Assembly (NCBI GenBank): GCA_026419785.1
Contig: JAODTK010005872.1
Span: forward strand, 124,001 to 188,000
Direction of reading: 5' to 3'
Length of the DNA: 64,000 bases
Source of the DNA: Sclerodactyla briareus
Lineage: Eukaryota > Echinodermata > Holothuroidea > Dendrochirotida > Sclerodactylidae
Part shown: positions 12,422 through 22,993 of the stretch, one piece after another
Layout of the letters: every line of letters begins with the position of its first letter
Numbering within the stretch: the first letter of the stretch is position 1
Translations under genes and position numbers: made by a program
The notes under the pieces: generated by a model
Seen by the model: only the letters and a program-made list of their open reading frames with translations
Told to the model about the DNA's origin: nothing
Databases searched by the model: none

Positions 12422-12783
12422 CCAGCAAACCAACAACTTATTCAAACATTTTTAACTTGTTTCGCCAAATGTTTTGAAAATACTTGTTTGTTTGAGTACA
12501 CAAATGGTAGAAAATGTTTTCTAAAACGTTTTACAAAACATTCTGACGAAACGTTTGAAAACTTCTTTTTCGAAAATCAACTTCTGAAATTGTCCTTAAA
12601 AGGCTTTGGTGGCAAAACTTTTTGGTAAAAATGGTTTCTGACAAATGTTCTCAAATTTTTTCTCTCAAACTTTTTTTTGGATGGTATGAAAACGTTTTCA
12701 TGACATTTATGTTACTCAATATAAAACATTTTTTGAAACATTGGGAAAATATTTTCGAAAAACGTTCCGTGTTGTTTGCTGGG
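12422..12783. mobile_element. Miniature TIR element with AAACGTTTT interior
   Basis: The left end CCAGCAAACCAACAAC (12422) is the inverted copy of GTGTTGTTTGCTGGG (12769-12783). The interior is a dense array of imperfect palindromes of the AAAACGTTTT type (for example GAAAACGTTTTC near 12688). This layout is typical of a widespread non-autonomous DNA-transposon type in aquatic animals; the superfamily is not assigned here. No coding capacity. Confidence 0.7.
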
Positions 12784-14039
12784 CAGTTGGGCGCACTTCA
12801 GTAAGATATATTCAGGGCACCAAGGGATAGAATAGAAATAGTGTGTATTTCACTAATTAGAGGAAAGTCCTCACTGGAACAATGAAGTTCGCTGAACGAG
12901 AATATTATATGAAACCGATTGAGAATAATGAGAACAAACCGTAACACACAAATGGTGGGAAGTTGTTAATAAGATTATATAACGACAGGAAATCCCAGAC
13001 AATAAATTGTTTTTTAACTTGACAATGACAAATTCACGATGAACGCCCATTTTATAATTGCTAATGAGTGTTTATTGATTATTTCTCTGCTGGTTTCAAA
13101 AAAAAAAAATAGCAGAGCAATGGATCAAACAGTGACCGCAACCCATTAGTTACCTAGACAGAGAAATTTACAAAATTCCTCGTCTTGTCTCTCCCAAGAT
13201 CTCTCAAGTTTCTCTCAAGATTTACAGTGGGGAGAGTCCTGGGCTGATTATAACAAAGGTTATCTGAAGCCGATAGTAGAATCATATTAACAGCCACTGC
13301 GTCACTAGTCCGTTGAAACAGGCGTTTGAATGTGTGCACCTCGTATCAGCCTCATTCACTCCATAGGTGCAGGAGGACCCGTTCCATCGGGACTTGCTCC
13401 TAAAAACAAAATATTCGACGTTGGTAATACTAAGAGGGATATCCCCCTCTATTTTAGGACCGGCTCTTCCCCTATCGCATGCTTTAGCAGGCTACTGAGT
13501 CACTGACTAATTTCATTGAATTCTTTCATTCTTAACAGGTGTTTTTCCAAGTCAACTAAAATAGCAAAGTCACATTCCTATATTTGAATGCCAAGGGCTC
13601 GGATAGTCTCTAACTATAGGTCAATTTCAATCCTTCCAACAGTTCAAAGTATTTAGTGTATATAGTCCAATCTGCCTATACAAGTAGTGTGTTAAACCTA
13701 ACATCTTCCTCGGATCAGTATAAGTTTCGCGAAACCATTAACATACATGGCAGCATTACAACTTATTGACAAAATTTCACCAGGGCTGAGATGATCTGCT
13801 AATTACACGCAAATTTTTCATTGAAGTATCATGAGCTTTTGGTTTGACCACACATTCTATTAGGTAAATTACGGCCCGTAGTGGTGTATCAACAAAAAAA
13901 ATCTGAAAAACCGTTAGCGATTTGTTGAGTTTGACACGCCCCGTGGTTTGTATAAAAAAAATCGCGAAAACCGTCACGATTTGTTGAGTTTGTGCCAGCT
14001 TAACCGAATATGTGGCTGTTTGCGTAGTGGTTGAAGGGG
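12784..14039. other. Unassigned stretch with a two-unit ~62-bp tandem repeat
   Basis: No gene is recognised. At about 13871-13995 a unit containing CGATTTGTTGAGTTTG preceded by a short A run and a CCGT word occurs twice head to tail. An A run lies at about 13099. Confidence 0.5.
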
Positions 14040-14335
14040 CTTATGTCAAGTTCCCTGGGTTCGATGTTCCCCGTTTTCCTATATGTTATTTATTCCTAAC
14101 TTTATGTGTGTTCGTTATCCTCGAACCTCGGAAAATCGAACCTTGGGAACATCAGACCCCGGGAACATCGGACCCCGGGAAAATAGACCCACGAGAACAC
14201 TCGAAACTCGTAAATTCGGGTGCTGATTACATAGAAACGGGGAACAGCGCGAACCCAGGGGAAAAATTGAACCTCGGGGGACATCGGAACCCCGGCGACC
14301 ATAGGACCAGGGTGGAACATCGGGTAGACCCCACG
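14040..14335. repeat. GAAC-CYCGGGAACATC degenerate short tandem repeat
   Basis: Irregular ~13-15-base iterations of the type ACCCCGGGAACATCGG run through this stretch. They keep a 118-codon frame open on the plus strand (14012-14368) and another on the minus strand, but composition, not selection, explains both. A loosely similar CATCGAA/CGAAAC-word tract lies at 57640-57880. Confidence 0.6.
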
Positions 14336-14974
14336 CCCTATTTCACCAATTTCTGGTTTGTTAATTGAGCTACTGAGTGCTCATGGCCTTCTTCAGTTGG
14401 GAGACAGTGAATAATTTTCCCTTCTCCTATGTCGACGAGGAGCACCTCTCGCACGAGAGCATCAAGGTCCCACTTTTCAAATTCATTCGTATCATTCGAC
14501 GTGACCATACAGTCGCCCCTACCGCCAACATTGACCCTAGTGCTCACTGCCCGCTAAGAAAGATTAGGTTCAACAAAGGCAAAGCTTAGCGAGCATTGCA
14601 AGAGAGAACTTACAACGAATGGAAGGCCTACCGTACACTCAGAACAACCCAAAAACACCCCGCCCCACCGACCTATTTATTTGGTGAATTATTTCAATGA
14701 GTATAATCTGATTCGTGAGTATCCAGAATGCATCATTTGAAAAAAAGTCGTTCGTGCTACAGCTTGACTCCATACGGAATTTTGGAAGATTTTTACTAGT
14801 TCTATCGACAGCGGCACTGACAGCAGCCGTAGCCAACCATGACAATAGATACAACTAGTCACCCTCAAAATGACCTTTCCCCGACTGAGACTACAGCTCG
14901 AAGAAACCCCCACCCCGCAGCCGTACTGATTTTACTAAATGTATACAGAATATTACAATTCCAACATGCAGCTT

Positions 14975-15764
14975 GGCCGGGATTCCATAGATGCGTATGC
15001 ATATCCGGGCTTGATGTGAAAATCACATATTACGAAAAATGTTGTTTCAGAAGACGAAAAACGCTATAGGCGTATGCGAAAAGACCATAAAAAGGCAGCA
15101 GCCAAGCATATTGTCGTGGCTTGACTTTTTGAGGAAGATATTCCACAGAATTCATTCGTAGTGATACCGCCAAAATTTTTTTTCACCGCCCTACGCATGT
15201 AACTATGCGTATTCGTATTTAGTGTTGGGTTGCCTTTATTTATGAATTTTTGGCTTTGTTGAACCAATATTTATCATTGCAAACTAAATAGACCATATTA
15301 AAACACTAGCTCCCGCTTAGATCACGTAAATTGGCGGTTTTCACATACGCATACTCCCACTATGGAAATCCTAGCCTGGATTCCATAGATGCCGTATGCT
15401 TTATGGAAAAATCGACAATTCAAGAGAACTGAGCGGGGGCTAGTGTTTGAATAGATTCTGTTTAGTTGACAAAGAATAGATATTGGTTTCCACAGAAGCC
15501 GACAAACCATACTGAAGGGAACCAACCGAATAGGCAGAATAAGCACATGTTCCAATGCGTATGCGTATGCGTATCACTGCGAATGGATTCTGTGGAATTT
15601 CTTCCTAAAAAAAGCCAAAGCACGACAATATGCGTGGGCTCTGCTTTTCATGTCCTTTTCGCATATATTTATAGTGTTTTCCCTTCTGAAACAACATTCG
15701 TTTCGTAACTATTGATTTTCACAATCGAGCCCGTATCCGCATCCGACTCTATGGAATCCCGGCC
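14975..15764. mobile_element. 790-bp foldback palindrome
   Basis: The left arm starts GGCCGGGATTCCATAGA (14975) and the right arm ends with its inverted copy TCTATGGAATCCCGGCC (15764). The inverted match runs nearly the whole length: TGTTGTTTCAGAAG (about 15042) with CTTCTGAAACAACA (15685), CATATTGTCGTG (15108) with CACGACAATATG (15622), CACTAGCTCCCGCT (15304) with the GAGCGGGGGCTAGTG side (15431). The centre near 15365 is itself palindromic (CTATGGAAATCC / GGATTCCATAG). No open frame is meaningful. It looks like a foldback or MITE-type element; a transcript across it would form a long hairpin. Confidence 0.85.
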
Positions 15765-16289
15765 TTATCCTTCATCCGACAGCCTGAGTTCACGCAGGTC
15801 TTACTTTGCTGTTTCAATGACTATACAAAACGACCCATCAATTCGAAATCAACTTACCGGTGTCCGTACCGACAGTAAATCAATTAGTTCCGGTTCAGCT
15901 CAGACCGTCCAAGACAGATAGTTGTGGTTCCCCCCTTTAATGTTTCTACAAGTCAGCAAGTTCGTGGTAGCCTATCTAACGGGGCAAATAACCCTATTTG
16001 GTCCCTTTGAATCCGGCCAGTTTTTCAAATATGCTGCAACACCCCCTTCCTTATAGAGTGAGAACCAACGCGAGCGTGAAAAAACAGCGTGATACAAAGA
16101 GCTCAAATGTGTCAAACTGACCCCGACTGCCAACGAGCACGTGACCAGTTTTAATCGATTCGCGGGCCACCGTGATCCCACATGACCGGGTGTCTAATCG
16201 TCCCCCCTTCACATCGTCATACTTCTGAAAGGCGACAAGTGTGAAAAATATCGACACATTGTCATAAGATTAAATTCGAGACACATTGA
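15765..16289. other. Unassigned spacer
   Basis: No gene or repeat is recognised between the foldback element and the F2 element. Confidence 0.4.
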
Positions 16290-16636
16290 GTTCCATTCAG
16301 CCTTTGAAATATTCTGGGAAAATGGGATCAATGATATTGAAAATAAACGCCATCGTTCGATACCTCATCTACAAGAAGAACTTCAGTCAAAATAGCAGCA
16401 CTCAATCCATTTCTTTTATTGGAGAAAATAGTGTTAGTCCGCGAATTTTTAAAAGAGCCGCAATGTATATGTTTCGCCACAGGGACCTATTCCAAGAAAT
16501 GACTAATTTTGACCTAATACTAATTGTTTAACAGATTTTTTCCAATTGTATTTCTTATATCAATCATCAATAGATTACTACAGTATTGGTAGCTTCGTGG
16601 CTGGAAAGGAGGACAAGAAATAAGGCTGAATGGAAC
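16290..16636. mobile_element. TIR family F2, copy 2
   Basis: The ends are a perfect 15-bp inverted pair: GTTCCATTCAGCCTT (16290-16304) and AAGGCTGAATGGAAC (16622-16636). The interior shares GTTCGATACCTCATCTACAA, GGACCTATTCCA and GCTGGAAAGGAGGACA with the other copies. It sits 46 bp from the next TIR element (16683). Confidence 0.85.
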
Positions 16637-16682
16637 TTTAATACATGCGTGTTGTATAGTGTCATTCAAGTCCTCATACTGT

Positions 16683-17274
16683 TTAAAGGACAACTGAATG
16701 CTTGGATACAACGTATGTCATATTGTGGAGAATGGAAAAATGTATCTATAGGTCCAAACCCCATTCCCATACGATGTTCCTATGTGGATTTATTGGCCTT
16801 CAAAGTTTGGACTATTAGGCAGAGAAATTGGGGTAGAATTCCAATTGCGCAATAATGCATGACATCACACATTGCAACACGGAACTTTAGTTGTTATTTT
16901 GATGTTCATGTCGTTGAATAGTCAACATTCAGCAGAAGTTCTTTGTCTTTCTCTCAACAAAGTAACCATCAACACCTACCAACCCGCCACAGCAATCCTC
17001 TCCCATGGACTGAGTGCTTTTCGAAGTGAACATTATGTTTGAAGTAAATAGAAAACAAGATGTTGCGGGGTTGTGCCAAGTATTTAGACATACATTTATT
17101 ATTGCATTATGGATGCATTTCCGATCTTGCTCATACACATGCTCACATCACAATACCAAAAACTCACATGGCTATAACTCTGTAACGGAAAGTCCTATGA
17201 ACTTCCGGTCTGGACTGAAGCATTCAGTTTTCATCATTAACTCCTCTAAGAATCATCCTGCAGTTGCCCTTCAA
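16683..17274. mobile_element. TTAA-type TIR element, copy A (intact 'empty site')
   Basis: The left end is TTAAAGGACAACTG (16683) and the right end CAGTTGCCCTTCAA (17261-17274). It aligns along its length with 22994-23350 plus 25148-25414, with shared words TTGGATACAAC, CATACGATGTT, GTAACCATC, ACACCTACCAACCC, TTATGTTTGAA and TATGAACTTCCGGT. It lacks the LINE that splits copy B, so it shows the pre-insertion state. No transposase is encoded. TTAA duplications are found in piggyBac and Kolobok families; the AAAGG-type end is closer to Kolobok by my recollection, as an inference. Confidence 0.8.
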
Positions 17275-18372
17275 GTTTTCAACCTTCATTTTCCACTTGC
17301 GACAGACGGGGAACATTGCTGACATATTCTTGTGCCCTGCCGATATTCATTCAACCAACAGGGAGATACTAATGGTGATGGAGCGGATCGATTGGATGAA
17401 TAGATCGTCTGGGGGTATTTGTATGATGAACTCCAGGAAGGGGTGGAGACTAGATAGTTGGGTGTGGAGATACCAGAATTTGGCCAGGGGGAATGTGTAT
17501 GCAGATTTACCCATGTATATATTATTTCATTCAATTTTTTAATATATAATTATCTGTCAGTGATTCGCTTTCGCGAGTTTGGCCGCTGTGGCGAAACTCC
17601 CGCCCCCATTATTTTAATTCATTTATTTAATCAGCCTCCAAACACGGAGAAAAATACATATAAATTATTGTACAGAATGAACATTATAAAACATGAATAT
17701 GTTGTAGAACGGCCTAAGCACCTTGCATTTGTTTTTATTATAACCGGTTCAGTTTGAATGAGTCAGGCCAACGATACCCCGCTACTGACGTGTATGACAA
17801 GCCGAATGCCAAATGAATCGAAAAACCGGGTTTAATCGACTGATAACCTGGATGAAAAAAAAAAAAAAACAACCAGATATTGGGCCCTGACCATTACGAG
17901 TTCTTTAAGAATTCAGCAGTGCGTCAGTATTGACTATTGTTGCTATAATCAATAATCGAGGGTATACATATTCTTTTCTCCGTTTGTGCTTTGCGTGCCA
18001 CTTTTGTATATATCATCCTGTAAATTATACGCTGATATTTTTCATGTAGAAGATGTAGAAGATAATCGACTGGAGCTCCTTGCATTTGTTAACTTTGTTA
18101 CTATGTTACTATGTTAATTAGGTTAGTCTTGCGATGGTTGATACTACGCCGTGATGCCCAGTCTCGAGGTCTTATTTTGCAGTGATTTTTTTTTTCCAAT
18201 ACTCGAACGCGCAATAAAACGCGCGCATCTACATCACGCGACTGGCACATTGACTCGTCGTAGAAATCTAAATCGCCCCTGCATGACGCGACGTGGGGGG
18301 GTCCCCCCTACAACGTTAAAACATTACGTCATACGTTGCCGTTGCCGTCGCCGTAATAGTATTAGTAGTAGA
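17275..18372. other. Unassigned stretch
   Basis: No gene is recognised. It is AT-rich, with an A run at about 17855 and a T run at 18186. It ends in TAGTATTAGTAGTAG-like triplets that are the probable 3' tail of the adjacent antisense LINE. Confidence 0.4.
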
Positions 18373-18899
18373 AAGATTGAGTCCTCGTCTTCCGACAGGC
18401 TCAGTGATCAACCTCCGCACGATCCAATCTTGCGCAAGGTTTATTGCTTTTTCAAAACTGTTATGTTGATGTCCTCTGAAATTGCGACTCGATATTTACG
18501 AGCAATGTAGTCCACGGTCTCCGCAACTGGCTTAGGTAGTTTCTTCAATGCTTCTCTCAGATCGACTTCGCTGGACTTCTTCTTCTCATTCTTGGAGTCC
18601 GCCGACGTGACTGAAAAATCGAAATCGTCTATGTGCTACCACGGATGACCAAGGGATTTGGTTGGTCACATCATAGAGTTCATCGTTTGGTATTCAATTG
18701 GTTATGATCCCATCTGATGTTAAGAACAATTGCGGGCAGTCTTCTTCTTCTTTGGTCAGTATCAATTTTGTGATCAAGATTCTTCGTTGTACCCACAGTT
18801 CGCACAATACAGAAAAATACTTTGTATTAGGGCATCGAAAATCAGGAGTTAGATGCTTGTTCCTACTCGTCTGCTCTTGAAAATTGTTGACCAGTGTTG

Positions 18900-19350
18900 A
18901 AAGCGTTGTTGGTTTACCAATTCTTCTGTAATATCTTTTTCGGTTCCCAACAAACTCCTACATATTTACATTTCTTTCCACCTTTTCCACTGGATTGTCT
19001 TGTGATTGAAAATTTCTCAGTTTTCGTGCTGATTATTTTCAGATTTATTCTTGTCAGTTTCTCAGTCACTCGTTCTTCGATGTCTTGTAGTATATGTTCA
19101 CCAGTTGATGCCCAAGATATATCATCAGCGTATTGTTGGTTCACGGTAAGAAGTTGTCCGGTGTTATTATTTGCAGCGTATCATGATCAACTAACTGAGA
19201 TGGTTGGATAACATTCATTTTCATCCGTTTCAAGAGTTGGCCAGGGTCAATGTTATCAAGAATAATGCACTCGCACTATCACCCTGTGGGGACCCCGATT
19301 CGCGCTTGAAAGGAATTCCTAGTTTGCCGTCTAATTTGACCGTGTATGAA
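18900..19350 (-). pseudogene. Reverse transcriptase remnant of LINE L-A (YADD box)
   Basis: The minus strand shows the RT box 'GSPQGDSASALF' (about 19295-19260), the classic G.PQGD substrate-binding motif. After a frame change comes QQYADDISWAS (about 19140-19105), where Y-A-D-D holds the two catalytic aspartates. Downstream are a lysine-rich NLKIISTKTEKFS segment and KCKYVGVC, which matches the 'KYLG' motif of RT domains. The longest open piece (18914-19144) is only 76 codons. The same residues recur with small changes at 48060-48374. Confidence 0.8.
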
Positions 19351-20449
19351 AATCGTTCAGTAATAGTGAAATGAGATAGAGTCGTCGTTTCTCGAGGAAT
19401 CGTTGCAAATCATGTCTTATTGTGCCTCTTTGGATCGTTTCGAACGCCTTGCTCATGTCCAGCATTAGAAGATTGATGTTTGTATCCTATTGAAGTTACG
19501 GTTTTTTCTGCTAAAATTTTGAATGCAAAAACACGCTCGCGTGCATCTACCTGAGGTGTACTCTGTTTGGTGACGGGAAGTATATGCTCATCAATTAGGG
19601 GGCGGTTTCTCCTTGTAAAAATACAAATTGCGAGAATTTTCCTCAGGGTTGAAATAAGATCACGGCTTTTAAATTTCTGGGGCCTTTAGTTTTTCCAGGT
19701 TTTTTAATTGGTTATAAGATTCCTTGTTTAATTTTCTATTGGTATTTCTCGGGTTTCGGCTATGTTATTCAGTATATTAGCTATGTATTTTTTGGGTGGC
19801 TGGGGCATATTTGATATGTTCAGCTGTGATTGGTCACAACCTGGGGATTTAGTATTTTTTAATGATGCACCGCTTGTTAATTTCATCTTCATCTAATGGT
19901 TTTTCAGTTTTCGCTGAAGGCACGTTTGGTTTGGGTCTGGGCTTGTTACAGTTGAAAGTGTTTCGAATGGTGGCTGATTTTTTTAATTTTTGGCATCTGT
20001 ATCTCCTATGATTTCTTCATCAATCTTATTGAAAATTGGAGCTCTCTTACTTTTTTGTTGCACTACCTTTATCGCTTCGAAGAACGGTGGGAGTCATTCT
20101 TACTATTTTCAATTTCAGTAATTTCGTCCATTAATTTTTGTTCATGTGGCTATTTGACTGTGAAATGTTTATTATTATTTTATTCCTTTTGGTTTTTAAC
20201 TCTCTCTCTTATGTATCTCTTTACAGTTGTCGATTTGAAGTCTGAGATATTTTCGTTTTTTGGATAAGTCTGCTATTTCAGTATTATTGAAACGAACTTT
20301 TCCGAGGGTGGGTTTATGTTTTCGGCATTATCCAGGCAAATTGATGAACTATTTCCATGTTTAGCTTGAGGTGATTCAGAAAAATTTGCTTCATTTAGAG
20401 CCTTGTTTACACTTTCATTGTAGTCAATTTGGTTTTTTGATTTAAGATG

Positions 20450-20885
20450 ACTTGAATTACTACTTCTAACATCCTTATTGACTGGATAAATTTTCCTTCT
20501 CGTTGAGGTGTTTAGGGTTAAACTACTTATAATGATTTTGTGAACAGTGTTGATATGGAGGCCATTGTATGCTCGAGCGTCGGTGTTGATAGATTGAAGT
20601 TTAATGGGGCTATGATGTAGTTAATTTGACTTCTGATAGGATATCTGTGGTTATTAGGTAAGAATTACTCTTATAAGTGTTGATATGCTCAATTTTGCGT
20701 GTAAAGTAATTGCATAATTCGAGATCTTTCGCCATTAATGAGATCCTGTTTAACACTTCCACTATTGTATTGGTTTTACCTGTGGTATATTTTCCGATAT
20801 GTTTTGGATGGAGGGGATTGGATGAGTCGACTTTCGCGTTAAAAATCCCACATATTATTGATTCTTTTTTGTTTATTGTATTCAC
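20450..20885 (-). pseudogene. AP-like endonuclease remnant of LINE L-A
   Basis: An open piece at 20610-20885 reads IICGIFNAKV, matching the 'GDFNAKV' core of LINE endonucleases with the catalytic Asp replaced by Ile or lost. It continues with HPKHIGKYTTGKTNT and DLELCN, all in the expected order for this domain. After a frame change, AYNGLHINTVHKIIISSLTL (about 20570-20500) matches the C-terminal '(S)DH..V' end, with the Asp of the SDH triad reading as Val. These losses, plus stops, indicate an inactive nuclease. Confidence 0.75.
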
Positions 20886-20935
20886 AGATTTTCGAGATTG
20901 TTATAGAAATTTCAGGACTCTTGTGAGTTAACATA

Positions 20936-22200
20936 GACTAGGACATGCTAATAGAGCCTATGGGTATTATTCGACACGGCAGTTACAACAATCGTCGAAT
21001 CTACGGAAGAATTTTGCAGCTATTTTCGTCCAAATGCCCAGGAGTTCGATATAAAAAGCAGGCAGGATCAATAAGATACATCCACTTTTATCACCACGAA
21101 CCATATGATGACATACTAAAGCTAATTCGAACGAACTCATGATCTTGTTGTTCGGCACCAATTTCCTCATTTGAACTGAGCACTGGTATGGAGGAAAGGT
21201 TTTTTACCGCATCCGGCGACGGCCAATGGAATCGCTCCAAGTGGGTTTTCATTTTCTCCGGATGCGGCAATAATTTTTGCGCGCGGAATGCGCAACTGAG
21301 ATTTCGCATGATGCTCGGACATTATGGACTACAAATATCTGTTGGGCCACAGTAGCTATGGGTACTGCCCTTTTTCAGCACTTTCGAAAAAATTGGAAGG
21401 ATTCGATATTGTGCCCCTCAGGGTTGCCGTTATTCATTCCACTAAGGAAAGCTCATGGTGTATGCATACAGTGAGCTGAAAGTCCGCTCAAAGGTGAACT
21501 AAGTGCAGTACTATTTCTTGACCAACACTGACAGCGCCCAGCACATAATCACCGACGAAACACCTTTTTTTTCAGCTCACGTACTTGCATTACCCATGAA
21601 AACTCGCCAAAGACATATTTATACACTGAACAAAGCGCCCCGTCCCATAATCACCGACGAGACACCTTTTTTCGAATTACGTACTTCGTGACCCATGGAA
21701 AATCGTCAAGAGACAATATTTGCCTACGGTGTTGAATAGGGATGACTGTTAGGTATCGCTGTAAAACAAACTCATTTTTGTATGGTTCACACGAAGGCAT
21801 TGGCCTTTGGTGTTGCAGACCACGTAGGCCAATTCATACTGTACACGCAGAACAAGTCAAGTAAGAAATTTATGATGTAATACGCATCACAAAGGCGGCC
21901 TACACATTTATTTAAAACTTGAACTGTTACGATTACGCTCATATTGAGACTCGAATTCTGGATTCACTTGGTGTATGGGGGAGGGGGAGAGCGTACACGT
22001 GGTGGGCAAGAATTGATTGATTCGTATATACCCCACCTCCTCTTCACACACACAACACATATAGTGTTCCTTCTAACATATTGTTCACACAAGCTTCCCC
22101 ACCCCGACCCAACTGGCAGCCTCCCTCTTATAACCGCAGTGGATAACGTGCGGATCCACTCCATTATCCTAGCCTGCACGAGAAAAAAAAATCACCGGAT
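20936..22200. other. Unassigned stretch with a 101-bp two-unit tandem repeat
   Basis: No gene is recognised. At 21534-21735 a ~101-bp unit is repeated once (ATAATCACCGACGA at 21545 and 21646, followed by ACACCTTTTTT, TACGTACTT-like and GACCCATG-like words). Short open stretches show no domain. Confidence 0.5.
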
Positions 22201-22513
22201 GTTAAAGGCAAAGTTCACCAAAAAAAAAAAAAAAATTGTGTTTTATAATGTTAAACGAGGATAAAACATCATTCAAATCTCACTTTTTTCCAGATATGCT
22301 CCTCAAAATTCATAAATTTGGTGATGTCATATCCACCAATTATAAGGGAAAATTTTAAGACATATGTCTTTTTCTTTACTTTGAATTGGTAGAAGATATG
22401 ACATCATAGAAGGTTGCCAGTTTGCAATTTGGCCAACTTAGCATGATACGTAAATAATCTTGGAAAAAATCGTACCTTTATCATTACTGAACATCTATAA
22501 CTGAACAAAGTTT
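22201..22513. mobile_element. TTAA-type TIR element fragment with internal palindrome
   Basis: It begins TTAAAGGCAAAGTTCACC (22201) and is followed by an A run. The interior shares GATGTCATATC-ACCAATT and a TTGGTAGAA word with the element at 51812-52238. GATGTCATATCCACCAATT (22323) is an inverted match to AATTGGTAGAAGATATGACATC (near 22384). The right end, GAACAAAGTTTAA (about 22503), is a poor match, so the boundary is uncertain. Confidence 0.55.
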
Positions 22514-22993
22514 AATTGGAATGATTTTCAATGCACAATCATATGACATTTAAATATTTTTGAACGGACTTGCCCATCCATTTTTGCCACGACTCTGAAT
22601 TATTATACAGTTCAATATTCCCTCGAACTATTAACCTCCCTTGCAAACTAATGAAATCTCACATTCCTCCCCCGCAAACCACATCCATCCGCCACACACC
22701 ACATTTTCACGGTAAAACTTTCTGGAGGTGCCTGGATGGTCTGAGACACGGACCCATTTAGTGTGTAAAGTCAATATGGAATTAATACGCGTGGCTACCT
22801 TTTGGCATCCGGCTTCCTGACCTTAAGCCAGCGAACAATAGCAAAAGCTAGCGGCACAATGAGCTCTTGCCAAATGTAAACGTACCATAGAATCAAACAA
22901 GCTCAGGGTCCTACTGAGTGGGCGATGATGCCATGATGAGAACGCAAATGGAAATATTTACTAGGTCGCTGTACGGGAGCATGGATCATTATA
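22514..22993. other. Unassigned spacer
   Basis: No gene or repeat is recognised. Confidence 0.4.

Larger units (their letters stand above)
18373..20935 (-). mobile_element. Non-LTR retrotransposon L-A, copy 1 (endonuclease + RT), decayed
   Basis: This is an antisense LINE whose 3' end lies at about 18373, next to a TACTAC-like tail. In element order it has an AP-type endonuclease (20885 down to about 20450), a long middle region that is too decayed to read, and a reverse transcriptase (about 19350 to 18900). It encodes copy-and-paste transposition: endonuclease nicking and target-primed reverse transcription. Many stops and frame changes make it dead. The copy appears to begin inside the endonuclease, so it is 5'-truncated or its N-terminus is unrecognisable. 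The 3' ~1 kb recurs at 47636-48680. Clade is not assigned; the motif style recalls RTE/I-like groups. Confidence 0.8.

Noticed and set aside
14012-14368. 118-codon open frame on the plus strand
   Set aside because: It runs through a short tandem repeat of GGGAACATC-type words, and the opposite strand is also open; composition explains it.
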